Shown: positions 16,962 through 25,334, counted from the first letter of the stretch. The stretch is 64,000 nucleotides of DNA from DASZTV01 sp036267875 (GCA_036267875.1 DATAVE010000124.1:1-64000); one strand, 5' to 3'. Program-made: numbers and translations. The notes: generated by a model not told the origin, from the letters alone.

Positions 16962-17013
16962 CGAGTTGTCAGACCGTCAGTACGCCCGAGCGTGGCGAGC
17001 GCCTGACAGCTCG
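16962..17013. terminator. Possible bidirectional terminator
   Basis: CGAGTTGTCAG (16962-16972) pairs with CTGACAGCTCG (17003-17013) with one G:T position and a 30-base loop. It fills the gap between the convergent marP and alpha/beta-hydrolase genes. There is no U-run, so the call is tentative. Confidence 0.4.
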
Positions 17014-17014
17014 A

Positions 17015-17941
17015 CTAGACCTCGTTGATGAACCGCAGCAGCTCGGCGGTGACGAGCTCGGGAACCTCCTGGTGCGGGAAGTGCCCGACGTCAGGTAGCT
17101 CGTGCCACTCATACGGGCCGCTCACCCACTGCTGGGACCCATGCGCGGTCGAGGACAGAACGCACGGGTCCAGCTGGCCGTGCAGCTGCAGAGTCGGCGC
17201 TTCGATCGGTCGGGTCATCGCCTCGCGGTAACGACGCCCGTCGGTCCGGCTCAACGACCTAACCGCCCAGCGGTAGTACTCGAGCGCGCGGTTCGGCACG
17301 TACGGGATCTGGATCGCTTCACGGCACCGTCGCTCCGTCTCAGCGTCGGGAAAGCCCGGACCGCCCCAGCTGTGGAGCAGACCTGCGACGTTGGCGCCGT
17401 CATTCTCGACGAGCCATCGCTCCGGATGCCAGGGAAGCTGGAACCGCGCGATGTAGGTGCTCGCGCGACGTTGCGCATTCATCCCCCGAAGCGCGTCGTA
17501 CATCCGCAGCGGATGTGCGATCGAGCAGACGACCAGCTTGCGTACGACGGCGGGATGTAACGCCGCTGTTGACCACGCGAGGTGGCCGCCCCAGTCGTGC
17601 CCGACGAAGACCGCATCGCGCTCGCCAAGGGCACGGACCAGTCCGGCCAAGTCTGCCGACAACGTCGGCGCGTCGTACCCCCGCGGCGGCTTGTCGCTGG
17701 CGCCGTAGCCGCGTAGGTCCGGTGCCACGACGTGATATCCGGCCTCGGCGAGGGCTGCCAGCTGGTGGCGCCAGCTCCACCAGAACTCCGGAAAGCCGTG
17801 CAACAGGAGAACCAGCGGACCCGACCCGGCCTCGGCAACGTGTAGCCGGATCCCGTTGGCATCGATCGTGCGGTGCGTCCATGGGCCTTTGAGAAGCACG
17901 GCTGAGTCTTCGACCAGCCGTTCGGGAGGCGCCACGCGCAC
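17015..17941 (-). CDS. Alpha/beta hydrolase, epoxide hydrolase-like
   Basis: This 308-residue protein has the oxyanion motif HGFPEFWWSWRHQ (48-60), the nucleophile elbow GHDWGG with Asp116, and a C-terminal GHFPHQE that supplies the catalytic His. An Asp nucleophile after His points to epoxide hydrolases or haloalkane dehalogenases rather than esterases. Mycobacteria carry ephE next to marP, which supports the epoxide hydrolase reading. The natural substrate is unknown. GTG starts at 17941 or 17935 are both possible. Confidence 0.85.
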   Translation of the reverse strand: MRVAPPERLVEDSAVLLKGPWTHRTIDANGIRLHVAEAGSGPLVLLLHGFPEFWWSWRHQLAALAEAGYHVVAPDLRGYGASDKPPRGYDAPTLSADLAGLVRALGERDAVFVGHDWGGHLAWSTAALHPAVVRKLVVCSIAHPLRMYDALRGMNAQRRASTYIARFQLPWHPERWLVENDGANVAGLLHSWGGPGFPDAETERRCREAIQIPYVPNRALEYYRWAVRSLSRTDGRRYREAMTRPIEAPTLQLHGQLDPCVLSSTAHGSQQWVSGPYEWHELPDVGHFPHQEVPELVTAELLRFINEV

Positions 17942-17966
17942 AGCGTGGCACGCCGGTGCAAAGCCT

Positions 17967-18389
17967 CTATTGGTGTGGGTGGCGCAGCGTCGCCAGGCTG
18001 GCCTTGACCGTTGACATCGTCAGCTCGGGTCCGCCGAGCTTGGTCAATGCGCGCGCTCCAACGAGGCCAAGGGCTCCGGCGATGATCACGAACAGCCCGC
18101 CGACGCACAGGAAGCCGGCCCAAATCGGGATGGAGGCGCCTGCGGCGAGGCCGAAGCCTGCGGCGAAGCAGAGCACCAGCAGAGCGAGCATCGCGAATGC
18201 TCCGGCGCCGCCGAGCAGACCGGCACCCAGGCCGGCTTTCTTGGCCTGCTCGGCGAGCTCGGCCTTCGCCAGCTCGATCTCGGAGTGGACGAGCAGCGAA
18301 AGGTCGCGAGTCGCGGTCGCGACGAGCTCACCGAGCGACTGCTCGCCGACCCGCTCGCCCTGTCCGCCGTAATCGCGCGTCGACGCCAC
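17967..18389 (-). CDS. Phage-holin-like/DUF1469 small membrane protein
   Basis: This 140-residue protein has an N-terminal soluble helix (SLGELVATATRDLSLLVHSE) followed by two hydrophobic segments (about 60-85 and 87-110). This is the actinobacterial 'phage holin family' (Act_Holin/DUF1469), which is not from phage and has no proven function. I chose GTG 18389, which has GGGGAGGAGAT just upstream, over the TTG at 18422. It lies between the epoxide-hydrolase-like gene and the HAD gene, an order seen in mycobacteria. Confidence 0.78.
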   Translation of the reverse strand: MASTRDYGGQGERVGEQSLGELVATATRDLSLLVHSEIELAKAELAEQAKKAGLGAGLLGGAGAFAMLALLVLCFAAGFGLAAGASIPIWAGFLCVGGLFVIIAGALGLVGARALTKLGGPELTMSTVKASLATLRHPHQ

Positions 18390-18454
18390 GGTGATCTCCT
18401 CCCCGAGGTCGGTACGGCGCAACCGTAAGCCGTCGCAGGAGTTAATAGCGCTCG

Positions 18455-19252
18455 CTAGCCCGCCCGACGCTGGTGGGACAGAGCGCGCCAGCCCGCAGCG
18501 GCCGCAACGACAGCTCCCGCCGCGATGCCAACGGCGACCGGCCGAGTCGGTGCGGGCAGCTTGCCGAAGCGCTCGCGCAGCGGCACAGGGTGCCGGAAGT
18601 CGAGGATTTCCCAGCCGCGCTCGGTTGCGGCACGACGCAGGCTGCGGTCAGGGTTGACCGCGTGGGGACGACCGACGGCCTCGAGCATCGGCAGGTCGGT
18701 CGCCGAGTCGGTGTAGGCGTAGCAGTCGGTGAGATCCCAGCCGTGCTGCGCTGCCATCTCGCGCATCGCCTCAGCCTTGTACGGGCCGAACGCGTAGAAC
18801 GCGACCTCGCCGGTATAGAGGCCTTCCTCGACCACCATCCGACTCGCAACGACGTAGTCCGCGCCTAGCAGCTCACCGATCGGGCCGACGACCTCGTCGC
18901 CGCTGCTCGACACGATCACGACGGACCGTCCGGCGGCGTGGTGGGCCTCGATCAGCGCGGCGGCCTCGTCGTAGACCAGCGGGTTGATCAGATTGAGAAG
19001 GTCGGCCTCGATGACCTCGTGGACCTTCTCCGCCTCCCAGCCGATGACGGCCCGCGCGAGGTCGTCGCGCATCCTGTCCATCTTTTCGGCGTCGACCTCA
19101 CCCAGGTGGTAGATCAGCCGCGCGTAGGCGCCCTTGAGCACCGCGCGGCGCCCGATCATCCCCGCGGCGTAGAACGAGCGGCCCATCGCGAGCGTGCTGG
19201 ACGTCGCGATGATCGTCTTGTCCAGGTCGAAGAACGCCGCGGAATCGGACAT
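18455..19252 (-). CDS. HAD-IB family phosphatase with C-terminal membrane anchor
   Basis: This 265-residue protein starts MSDSAAFFDLDKTII with the HAD nucleophile motif DLDKT (Asp9, Asp11). SSSGDEV is motif II, and YTDSATDLPML holds the final acidic metal ligands. Family members are close to SerB and CicA, but the substrate is not evident. A hydrophobic segment near residues 237-257 suggests membrane association. Its mRNA seems leaderless. It is the mycobacterial Rv3661 counterpart by position, divergent from the 6C RNA. Confidence 0.85.
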   Translation of the reverse strand: MSDSAAFFDLDKTIIATSSTLAMGRSFYAAGMIGRRAVLKGAYARLIYHLGEVDAEKMDRMRDDLARAVIGWEAEKVHEVIEADLLNLINPLVYDEAAALIEAHHAAGRSVVIVSSSGDEVVGPIGELLGADYVVASRMVVEEGLYTGEVAFYAFGPYKAEAMREMAAQHGWDLTDCYAYTDSATDLPMLEAVGRPHAVNPDRSLRRAATERGWEILDFRHPVPLRERFGKLPAPTRPVAVGIAAGAVVAAAAGWRALSHQRRAG

Positions 19253-19258
19253 GAGATC

Positions 19259-19264
19259 ACGATA
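19259..19264 (-). promoter_or_regulatory. Probable leaderless -10 box (HAD gene)
   Basis: The minus strand reads TATCGT, then six bases and the ATG of the HAD phosphatase gene. Confidence 0.5.
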
Positions 19265-19392
19265 GACACTTCCGTCTCACATTCAGGGTTGTCCACCGGC
19301 GTGTGGGGAAGTTCATCTAAGCGTCACCGATGACTTCGGAAATCCGAGGTTTGGGTCGCTTTTGCGGGGGCAAAATCACAGTCAGCACCGCT

Positions 19393-19495
19393 CGATGACA
19401 CGTTTGGTGACTCAAAGCTGGTCCGGCTCGAACCCCCCCGGAGCCGGGCCTTGAGACGGCCCCCGCTACCCCCCCGGCGGGGGCCGTCCTGTCAT
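19393..19495 (+). ncRNA. 6C small RNA
   Basis: Two hairpins stand side by side, each with seven cytosines in its loop. Hairpin 1 pairs CCGGCTC (19423-19429) with GAGCCGG (19441-19447). Hairpin 2 pairs GACGGCCCCCGC (19455-19466) with its perfect complement at 19477-19488 and probably also serves as terminator. This is the defining structure of the actinobacterial 6C RNA (M. tuberculosis B11), and the position between the HAD gene and ssd is the same as in mycobacteria. C-rich loops pair with G-rich translation starts of target mRNAs. The exact ends are estimates; I see no clear promoter. The rest of the 346-base gap (19253-19598) shows nothing else convincing. Confidence 0.9.
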
Positions 19496-19598
19496 CTCGT
19501 CTCGGTCGCGCCTCCACAGACCGCACGACAGTCGGTCGCTGTCCTCAGCCACGCGCTTCCATTTCGCGGCGCGACATCCCGTCTTCAGGCTGCACCGC

Positions 19599-20672
19599 AT
19601 GGCGGGAGCGTTGCTGGTCACCGCCCGTGACGGGCTGGCTGTCCACGTCGGTCGTCTCGCCGCGCTCGCCGGCACCAGATGTGAGCTCGAGCGCGACAGT
19701 TCCTCCGTCCGTGCCGCGTGGCGACAAGCGCCGGTAGTTCTCGTCGGCTCGGATGTGGTCACCGCGCTCGCCGCGACGGGACTACCGAGGCGCGGCCGGG
19801 TTGTCGTAGTCGCCGACGCGCCGCTCGGCGAGGCAGCGTGGCAGGCCGCCCTTCTACTAGGTGCGCACCGCGTCGTGCTCCTGCCCGATCAGGAGTCTGA
19901 CCTCGTCGAGGAGCTGCGCGGTGCCGATCGTCCACGCAGCAACGACGGGCGCGTCATCGGCGTGTTCGGCGGTTGCGGCGGCGCAGGGGTCTCGACCTTT
20001 TCGGCGGCTCTCGCGATCGCTGCATCCGTCGCCGCGCCCACTGTCTTGATCGACGGCGATCCGCTTGGCGGCGGGCTTGACGTGCTGCTCGGCGTCGAGG
20101 CCACAGCTGGGCTGCGCTGGGCTGACTTGATCGAGACCCGCGGGCGGCTGGATGCCGACTCGTTCGCTGGGGCGCTGTGCAAGGTCGGCACCACTGCGGT
20201 CCTTGCTTGGGGTCGAGGAGACCAGGGTCGCGGTGCGGTATCGGTCGGTGACGTCTCGGCGATCGATGCGGTGCTCGACGCGGCGAAGCAGTCGTTCGCG
20301 ACCGTGGTCCTCGACCTACCTCGTTCCTGGGGAGTGGTCGCCGACCGGCTGCTGGACGCCGCCGACGAGACCGTCTTGATCGTGCCCGCCGAGGTGCGTC
20401 CGGTCGCTGCTACCGCGAGTCTGCTGGAGGCGCTCGGCACTCGCGCGCTGACACCCCACCTCGTCATCCGTGACGCCGGCGGCGGGAGTCTGTCGGCCCG
20501 CGATGTCGGCGCCAGCCTGGGCCTCCAGATCGTTGCGACGCTGCGCAGCGATCCTGCGGTTCGGGTTGCCGCTCGGCGCGGTGAGTCTCCGGTGCGCGGC
20601 TCACGTGGATCGCTCGCCCACGCGTGCGCGGCCGTCATCTCGGCACTCGGCTCGCCGGCCATCGCGGCGTGA
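19599..20672 (+). CDS. ssd: Ssd/CpaE-like MinD-family ATPase of the Tad cluster
   Basis: This 357-residue protein has an N-terminal receiver-like region (about 1-110) and a MinD/ParA-like domain. The P-loop reads GGCGGAGVST: both lysines of the deviant Walker A motif are missing, which suggests weak or no ATP hydrolysis. Mycobacterial Ssd (Rv3660c) has the same place and affects septum formation; in Tad systems CpaE/TadZ localises the pilus machine. Its stop overlaps the tadA start as GTGA, so it opens the tad operon. No clear ribosome binding site precedes the ATG. Confidence 0.85.
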   Translation: MAGALLVTARDGLAVHVGRLAALAGTRCELERDSSSVRAAWRQAPVVLVGSDVVTALAATGLPRRGRVVVVADAPLGEAAWQAALLLGAHRVVLLPDQESDLVEELRGADRPRSNDGRVIGVFGGCGGAGVSTFSAALAIAASVAAPTVLIDGDPLGGGLDVLLGVEATAGLRWADLIETRGRLDADSFAGALCKVGTTAVLAWGRGDQGRGAVSVGDVSAIDAVLDAAKQSFATVVLDLPRSWGVVADRLLDAADETVLIVPAEVRPVAATASLLEALGTRALTPHLVIRDAGGGSLSARDVGASLGLQIVATLRSDPAVRVAARRGESPVRGSRGSLAHACAAVISALGSPAIAA

Positions 20673-21826
20673 CCGCCCTCGGTGATCCAGATCTCGCCGG
20701 TCGGGTCCGTCGGCGCCTTGCAAACGGATCGTCGGGCTATGACGCGGTCTCGCTCGCCGCTGCGGTCCGAGACGAGGCACCGACAGCGGGGCTCGGCACC
20801 TTGCTCGATGTCTCCGGCGTACTTGCCGCAGAGCTTGGCGGTGCGGGCCAGCTAGCGCCGCTGCTCGCTGAGCCAGGCGTCACCGATGTCCTCGTCAACG
20901 GCGCCGGTCCGGTGTGGGTCGATCGAGGCGCCGGTCTGGTCCAGTCCGGCCTGGTGATCGATGACGAAGCATCGGTACGCCGGCTCGCGATCCGGCTGGT
21001 CGCGGCGGCTGGTCGGCGTCTCGATGACGCCGCGCCGTACGCCGATGCCCGTCTCGCCGACGGAACGCGGGTACACGCCGTCGTGCCGCCACTCGCCCCC
21101 GAGGGGACCTGCATCTCGCTTCGGGTACCGCCGCGGCGGGTCTTCACGATGGATGCGTTGGTCGCCGCCGGATCGGTCTCCACCACCGGCGCGGATCTGT
21201 TACGCCAGGTTGTCGATGCCCGGCTCGCGTTTCTGGTGACCGGTGGGACCGGCTGCGGCAAGACGACTGTGCTGTCGAGCCTGTTGTCACTGGTCGGCGA
21301 GCAAGAGCGAATCGTTCTCGTAGAGGACGCCGCTGAGCTGCGGCCGGACCGTCCGCACGTGGTGCGGCTGGAGTCGCGGCCCGCCAACTCCGAAGGAGTC
21401 GGTGCGGTGACGCTCGACGTCCTGGTCCGTCAAGCACTGCGAATGCGACCCGACCGTCTGGTCGTCGGTGAGGTCCGTGGCGGCGAGGTGCTCGACCTGC
21501 TCGCGGCGCTCAACACCGGCCACGAAGGTGGCTGCAGCACGGTTCACGCCAACCGTGCTGAGCATCTGCCCGCCCGAATCGAGTCGCTGTGTGGTCAAGC
21601 CGGCGTGCCACGAGCGGCTGCACACAGCTTGCTCGTGGCTGCCGTCGATGTCGTCCTTCATCTGGGTCGCGGCGTCGACGGACGTCGGCGGATGGCGGGG
21701 CTCGGCATGTTGGTCGCTACTGCGGACGGCATGGCCTCAGTCCTTCCGGCGTACGTGTTCGAGCGCGATTGTGTGATCCGCGGCCCCATGGCGGACGCCT
21801 TGGATCAACGCCTGGACCAATCGTGA
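20669..21826 (+). CDS. tadA: Tad secretion ATPase TadA
   Basis: This 385-residue member of the type II/IV secretion ATPase family has Walker A GGTGCGKT at residues 192-199, an Asp box and Walker B in RPDRLVVGEVRGGE, and the His box STVHANR. It would power assembly of Flp-type pili at the cytoplasmic membrane face. GTG start 20669 overlaps the ssd stop; a longer open frame from 20624 was rejected because it would overlap ssd by 49 bases. Confidence 0.95.
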   Translation: MTALGDPDLAGRVRRRLANGSSGYDAVSLAAAVRDEAPTAGLGTLLDVSGVLAAELGGAGQLAPLLAEPGVTDVLVNGAGPVWVDRGAGLVQSGLVIDDEASVRRLAIRLVAAAGRRLDDAAPYADARLADGTRVHAVVPPLAPEGTCISLRVPPRRVFTMDALVAAGSVSTTGADLLRQVVDARLAFLVTGGTGCGKTTVLSSLLSLVGEQERIVLVEDAAELRPDRPHVVRLESRPANSEGVGAVTLDVLVRQALRMRPDRLVVGEVRGGEVLDLLAALNTGHEGGCSTVHANRAEHLPARIESLCGQAGVPRAAAHSLLVAAVDVVLHLGRGVDGRRRMAGLGMLVATADGMASVLPAYVFERDCVIRGPMADALDQRLDQS

Positions 21827-22632
21827 TGGTCTGGCTGGCTGCCGTCCTGATTGCGACGGCGGTTCTCGTGTCCCGCCCGCGGCAGGCGAGCGGTCGGCTC
21901 GCTGGCTTCACGTGCCCCCCGGAGTCGGCGCCTACGGCGGCGGTCCGCCTCGACAGATCCGCGCTGCTCGTTGCGGTCATGCTCGGCTCTGGCCTCGTTG
22001 CGTTGCACCTCCCGATCGGGTTCGCGGCCGCCGCCGGCGTAGTGCCGCCGGCGGTCTCCTGGGTCCGAGCGCGACGTCGAGCTCGCCAAGATCGCGACGC
22101 GCGCGAGGCCGCCGTGGTCGAGGTCACCTTCGCCCTTGCTGCCGAGCTGCGCGCCGGTCGTACGACGAAGGAGGCGCTGTCGGCCGCCGCCGCGACAGCC
22201 GGGCCACTTGCCCCCGTGCTGTCAGCAGCCGCTGCGTCGGTCGACGTCGGCGGAAGCGCCGCGGCAGAGCTCGAGGCCGGCTCGGAGCTTCCAGGCGCCG
22301 CGCGGCTGCGCATCGTTGCAGCGACGTGGCAGGTCACCGAAGCTGCCGGCGGTCGGGTTGCGCTGGTCCTCGAGCGGCTAGGAGAGGCGATGGATCGCGA
22401 AGACGCGTTGCGTCGTGAGATGCAGGCGGCGTTGGCCGCGCCGCAAGCGACCATGACGCTGCTGGCCGGGTTGCCTGTCGTCGGCCTTGGCTTCGGGCAG
22501 CTGATCGGTGCCCATCCGGTGCATCTGCTGCTCTACCGACCGATCGGCTGGGCGTTGCTCGCTGGCGCCGCGGCTCTCGACAGCATCGGCATCCTGATCA
22601 GCCGCAGGCTCGCCAAGTGGGCGTTGAAGTGA
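21826..22632 (+). CDS. tadB: Tad platform protein TadB
   Basis: This 268-residue type II secretion F-domain protein has an N-terminal membrane segment, a second near 45-75, and C-terminal segments near 210-255. The cytoplasmic core carries the F-domain pattern (VEVTFALAAELRAGRTTKEAL). It would form the inner-membrane platform with TadC, on which TadA acts. The ATG shares its A with the tadA stop TGA; a GTG one codon earlier is equally possible. Confidence 0.88.
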   Translation: MVWLAAVLIATAVLVSRPRQASGRLAGFTCPPESAPTAAVRLDRSALLVAVMLGSGLVALHLPIGFAAAAGVVPPAVSWVRARRRARQDRDAREAAVVEVTFALAAELRAGRTTKEALSAAAATAGPLAPVLSAAAASVDVGGSAAAELEAGSELPGAARLRIVAATWQVTEAAGGRVALVLERLGEAMDREDALRREMQAALAAPQATMTLLAGLPVVGLGFGQLIGAHPVHLLLYRPIGWALLAGAAALDSIGILISRRLAKWALK

Positions 22633-23276
22633 CGTCGGCCCAGAGGCGCCTCAAAAGCATCGTCGGAGCTGGCGAGACGACACGTTCGACCGCCTCGCGC
22701 GCGTGGGTTCGCCCGGTGCTCGCGGTCGGTTCGGCTGTCCTGTGCGTTGCCGCTTTCCATGACGTGGTTGGGATCGCGCTTGGCTTGGCGACCGGTGCCG
22801 GCATTGTCATCACCGGCCGGTTGCCCGAGCAGCAGCAGCTTGCGGACCAAGACGCTGTTCCTGCCGTCGTGGAGTTGATCGCGGGTTGTCTCGCCGCCGG
22901 ACTGGCGATGCCTGCGTCGCTGGAGGCAGCCAGTGTGGCGGGCGACGAGGTGACCCGCGAAGCGTGTCTTGCTGCTGCGGCTGCGTTGCGTCGAGGGGCG
23001 CCCGCTCTCGAGGCGTGGCAGACCTGGTTCGCCGATCCCTCCCTCGAGCTGGTCGCCCGGGCGACGAGTCGGACGACGGCGAGCGGTGCGGGCGTTGCCG
23101 ACGATCTGCGACGGGTCGCCGCGCGGCTGCGTGCCACTCGCCATGGCCGGATCCAGCAGCGGGTTCAGCAGTCGTCGATCTGGATCGTCATCCCGCTCGG
23201 GCTTTGCTTCATGCCCGCGTTCGTTCTTATTGCAGTCGTGCCGGTCATCGTCGGGCTGGTCTCGCATCTTCGCTGA
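22629..23276 (+). CDS. tadC: Tad platform protein TadC
   Basis: This 215-residue protein contains a second F-domain (VELIAGCLAAGLAMPASLEAA) and a C-terminal pair of hydrophobic segments (SSIWIVIPLGLCFMPAFVLI). It starts at GTG 22629, overlapping the tadB stop as GTGA. It is shorter than TadC of Gram-negative bacteria, as is usual in actinobacteria. Confidence 0.88.
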   Translation: MTSAQRRLKSIVGAGETTRSTASRAWVRPVLAVGSAVLCVAAFHDVVGIALGLATGAGIVITGRLPEQQQLADQDAVPAVVELIAGCLAAGLAMPASLEAASVAGDEVTREACLAAAAALRRGAPALEAWQTWFADPSLELVARATSRTTASGAGVADDLRRVAARLRATRHGRIQQRVQQSSIWIVIPLGLCFMPAFVLIAVVPVIVGLVSHLR

Positions 23277-23356
23277 GCCACATCGCCAGGTCGACACCGA
23301 TGTAGTCCACAACTCGGACGGCGGACGGTTCGCGGTGGCGGACCCGCAGGAGTCTC

Positions 23357-23402
23357 GGGCCGCGGCGGCGACCAGCCGCGGCCCGTCCCGGCCGGTGGCC
23401 GG
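23357..23402 (+). other. Two hairpins in the pilin 5' region
   Basis: GGGCCGCGGC (23357-23366) pairs perfectly with 23375-23384, and CCGGCC (23388-23393) with GGCCGG (23397-23402). They stand between tadC and the pilin gene, ending shortly before its GAAGGAG ribosome binding site. No U-run follows, so processing or 5' stabilisation of the pilin mRNA is as likely as termination. Confidence 0.55.
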
Positions 23403-23419
23403 TATGGAAGGAGACAGCA

Positions 23420-23620
23420 ATGGCTCGAGCGATTCGCGCGATTCGTGCGGTGCGCGCAAACGCAAATGATCTCGGCATGACGACAGCCGAGTACTGCATC
23501 GGCACCGTCGCTGCAGTCGCGCTCGCAGGAGTGCTCTACGAGGTCATCAGCGGGAGCTGGGTCAAGACCCTGATCCAGGGCGTCATCAGTCACGCGCTCA
23601 ATCTGATCCCGGGGCTCTAG
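23420..23620 (+). CDS. Flp-type pilin, DUF4244 family
   Basis: This 66-residue protein has a basic leader (MARAIRAIRAVRANANDLG), a prepilin-peptidase site G-MTTAEY with Glu at +5 of the mature part, and one hydrophobic helix (TVAAVALAGVLYEVI). Mature Flp pilin would be about 47 residues. It has the best ribosome binding site of the cluster (GAAGGAG) and hairpins on both sides, which fits a highly made structural subunit. No prepilin peptidase gene is in this window. Confidence 0.88.
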   Translation: MARAIRAIRAVRANANDLGMTTAEYCIGTVAAVALAGVLYEVISGSWVKTLIQGVISHALNLIPGL

Positions 23621-24042
23621 TGAGGCCGTGGTCCGGCCGAGTCCGGTGCTCGGCCGGACCACGGCCCGAGCGCCGTGCGCCCTCAGACGCCGGGATGGTC
23701 ACTGCTGAGATGGCAATGACCATCCCGACACTTGTGGTCGTGGTCGCGATGGCCGTCGCCGGTGTGATGGCGATGACCGATGAGATGAAGTGCGCGGATG
23801 CCGCAGCCACCGCAGCGCGGCTCGCGGCGCGGGGCGAGCCGATCGATGTCGTACGCGCGACTGCAATGAGAGCGGCGCCCGCAGGTGCGACGTTGCAGCT
23901 GGTGACCGAGGGGACGACGGTTGTGGCAACCGTCACCGATCAGCTGGCCGGTCCCGGCATCCTTCATCGATTCGGGACTTTCACCGTCAGCCAGCACTCG
24001 GTCGCGGCCCTGGAAACGTCCGCAAGGTCGGAGACGTCATGA
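23620..24042 (+). CDS. tadE: TadE-like minor pilin
   Basis: This 140-residue protein has a prepilin-like junction G-MVTAEMAMTIPT and a hydrophobic segment (about 33-52), then an extracellular domain of about 85 residues. The GTG at 23620 shares its base with the pilin stop. A perfect 18-bp hairpin begins one base after this start codon, so translation from it would be hindered; ATG 23695 is an alternative but would remove the basic leader. The stop overlaps the next start as ATGA. Confidence 0.85.
   Translation: MRPWSGRVRCSAGPRPERRAPSDAGMVTAEMAMTIPTLVVVVAMAVAGVMAMTDEMKCADAAATAARLAARGEPIDVVRATAMRAAPAGATLQLVTEGTTVVATVTDQLAGPGILHRFGTFTVSQHSVAALETSARSETS
23624..23666 (+). terminator. Perfect 18-bp hairpin at pilin/tadE junction
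   Basis: GGCCGTGGTCCGGCCGAG (23624-23641) is followed by a 7-base loop and its exact complement (23649-23666). It lies within the first codons of tadE. There is no U-run after it. It most likely blocks 3' exonucleases and/or ends part of the transcripts, giving more pilin mRNA than minor-pilin mRNA. Confidence 0.7.
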
Positions 24043-24437
24043 GGCGCTCGGCCGATGACGGCGCTCGTGGCAGCGCCACCGTGCTGATGCTCGCCGGCAT
24101 GGGGCTCGTCTTTGCGTTGACCGGAGTCGTGATGCTCGTGTCGGTCGCCGACCAAGTTCGCCACCGCGCGGGATCAGCCGCCGATGCCGCCGCGCTTGCT
24201 GCCGCGGCTTCAGCTCTGGATGGCGACTCGGCTGCCTGTGACCGAGGGGCTGACCTGGCAAAGCTCGACGGCGCTCAGTTGGTGAGCTGCTCGATCACCG
24301 ATGGCATCTCCGACGTGACTGTCTGCGTCGTACCGCCTGGCGTTCTGTCGCAGTTCGGGCCGGTGAAGGCACGGGCCCGGGCGGGTCCGATAAGCGCACA
24401 AAACAGTCTGATTTCGTCCAAAACGCCGGAAAGTTGA
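24039..24437 (+). CDS. TadE/TadG-like pilus-associated protein
   Basis: This 132-residue protein has an N-terminal basic patch, GSATVLMLAGMGLVFALTGVVM as its membrane segment, and an Ala-rich exported part with four Cys residues. It is the small TadG-like protein found at the end of actinobacterial tad clusters (Rv3654c in mycobacteria, from memory). ATG 24039 overlaps the tadE stop. The longer open frame from 23790 is out of frame with tadE and was rejected. Confidence 0.75.
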   Translation: MRRSADDGARGSATVLMLAGMGLVFALTGVVMLVSVADQVRHRAGSAADAAALAAAASALDGDSAACDRGADLAKLDGAQLVSCSITDGISDVTVCVVPPGVLSQFGPVKARARAGPISAQNSLISSKTPES

Positions 24438-24554
24438 GCGCAGTGGGTAAAGGACAGACGACGTAACCTGGATAGCGCCGAACTCGTTGAATGGAACGGC
24501 GACTTGTCTGTCGGCGTCCAACTCGAGAACCCCGAACCGGAGGCTCTACCCGTC

Positions 24555-25334
24555 ATGTCGCATCCCGCGCCGCAGGAACCTTCGTTCCTGCCTGGCTCGG
24601 CCGCGACGATGGCGCGCCCGGTCGGCGGTCTGGTTGGCCTCGCGCTGCGGCGCCCCGGCGGCCGCAAGGCGGTGTCCGCGCTCACCGCGCTGCTCTGCGT
24701 CGGTGCGGTCTCGATCTTTGCTTTCCCTGCTGTCACCGACCTGATCGGAGCGCAGCGGCAGCGTCACGTGACGCTCAATCTCAACAGCACCCAGTTCAAG
24801 AACGAGTACCTCGACGGCCAGGTGCCGACCGGATCCGGTCTGACCCGCCTCGTCATCAACAACTCGCGGGTGCAGGTCAACGTCGTCGTCGTCGAGGGGA
24901 CCTCTGAGGCGGCCCTGGAGGCCGGCGCAGGTCACTACCCGGAGACGCCATATCCGTGCGCTCAGGGCAACGTCTCGATCGCCGGGCACCGAACGACCTA
25001 CGGCCGTCCGTTCAACCGACTCAACGACATGCACGAGGGTGACACGGTCACGCTGGACACCCCGATCGGCGACTGCGTCTATCAGGTCATTCCGCCGTTT
25101 GATGGCCACGACAACCCGTTCATCATCGACCCGAGCGACACCGCGGTCGTCAGCCAGGACGGCGCACTCGCGACGGGCCACTGGCTCACCCTCACGAGCT
25201 GCAATCCACCAGGCTCTGCTGCCCAGCGCATCGTGTTGCGCCTGAAGATGATCAGCACGACCGTCCAGGTCGCACCGACAAATCCCAATGCCGGTCAGGG
25301 CGGCGGACCCACGAGCGTCGAGGGGGGAACATGA
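24555..25334 (+). CDS. Sortase, class E-like
   Basis: This transpeptidase (259 aa from ATG 24555; a TTG at 24504 would add 17) has one N-terminal membrane segment (about 41-59) and a sortase barrel. The active-site residues are His145 in SIAGHRTTYG, Cys216 in LTLTSC, and Arg225 or Arg229. The AGHRTTYGxPF block is typical of class E, which joins LAxTG-type proteins to the wall. GGAGG stands 11 bases before the ATG. The stop overlaps the next gene's start as ATGA, so the two products probably work together. Confidence 0.85.
   Translation: MSHPAPQEPSFLPGSAATMARPVGGLVGLALRRPGGRKAVSALTALLCVGAVSIFAFPAVTDLIGAQRQRHVTLNLNSTQFKNEYLDGQVPTGSGLTRLVINNSRVQVNVVVVEGTSEAALEAGAGHYPETPYPCAQGNVSIAGHRTTYGRPFNRLNDMHEGDTVTLDTPIGDCVYQVIPPFDGHDNPFIIDPSDTAVVSQDGALATGHWLTLTSCNPPGSAAQRIVLRLKMISTTVQVAPTNPNAGQGGGPTSVEGGT

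Noticed and set aside
17967..18389. Prophage remnant
   Set aside because: The 'phage holin family' name is misleading; the gene is a conserved chromosomal actinobacterial gene and no other phage gene is near.
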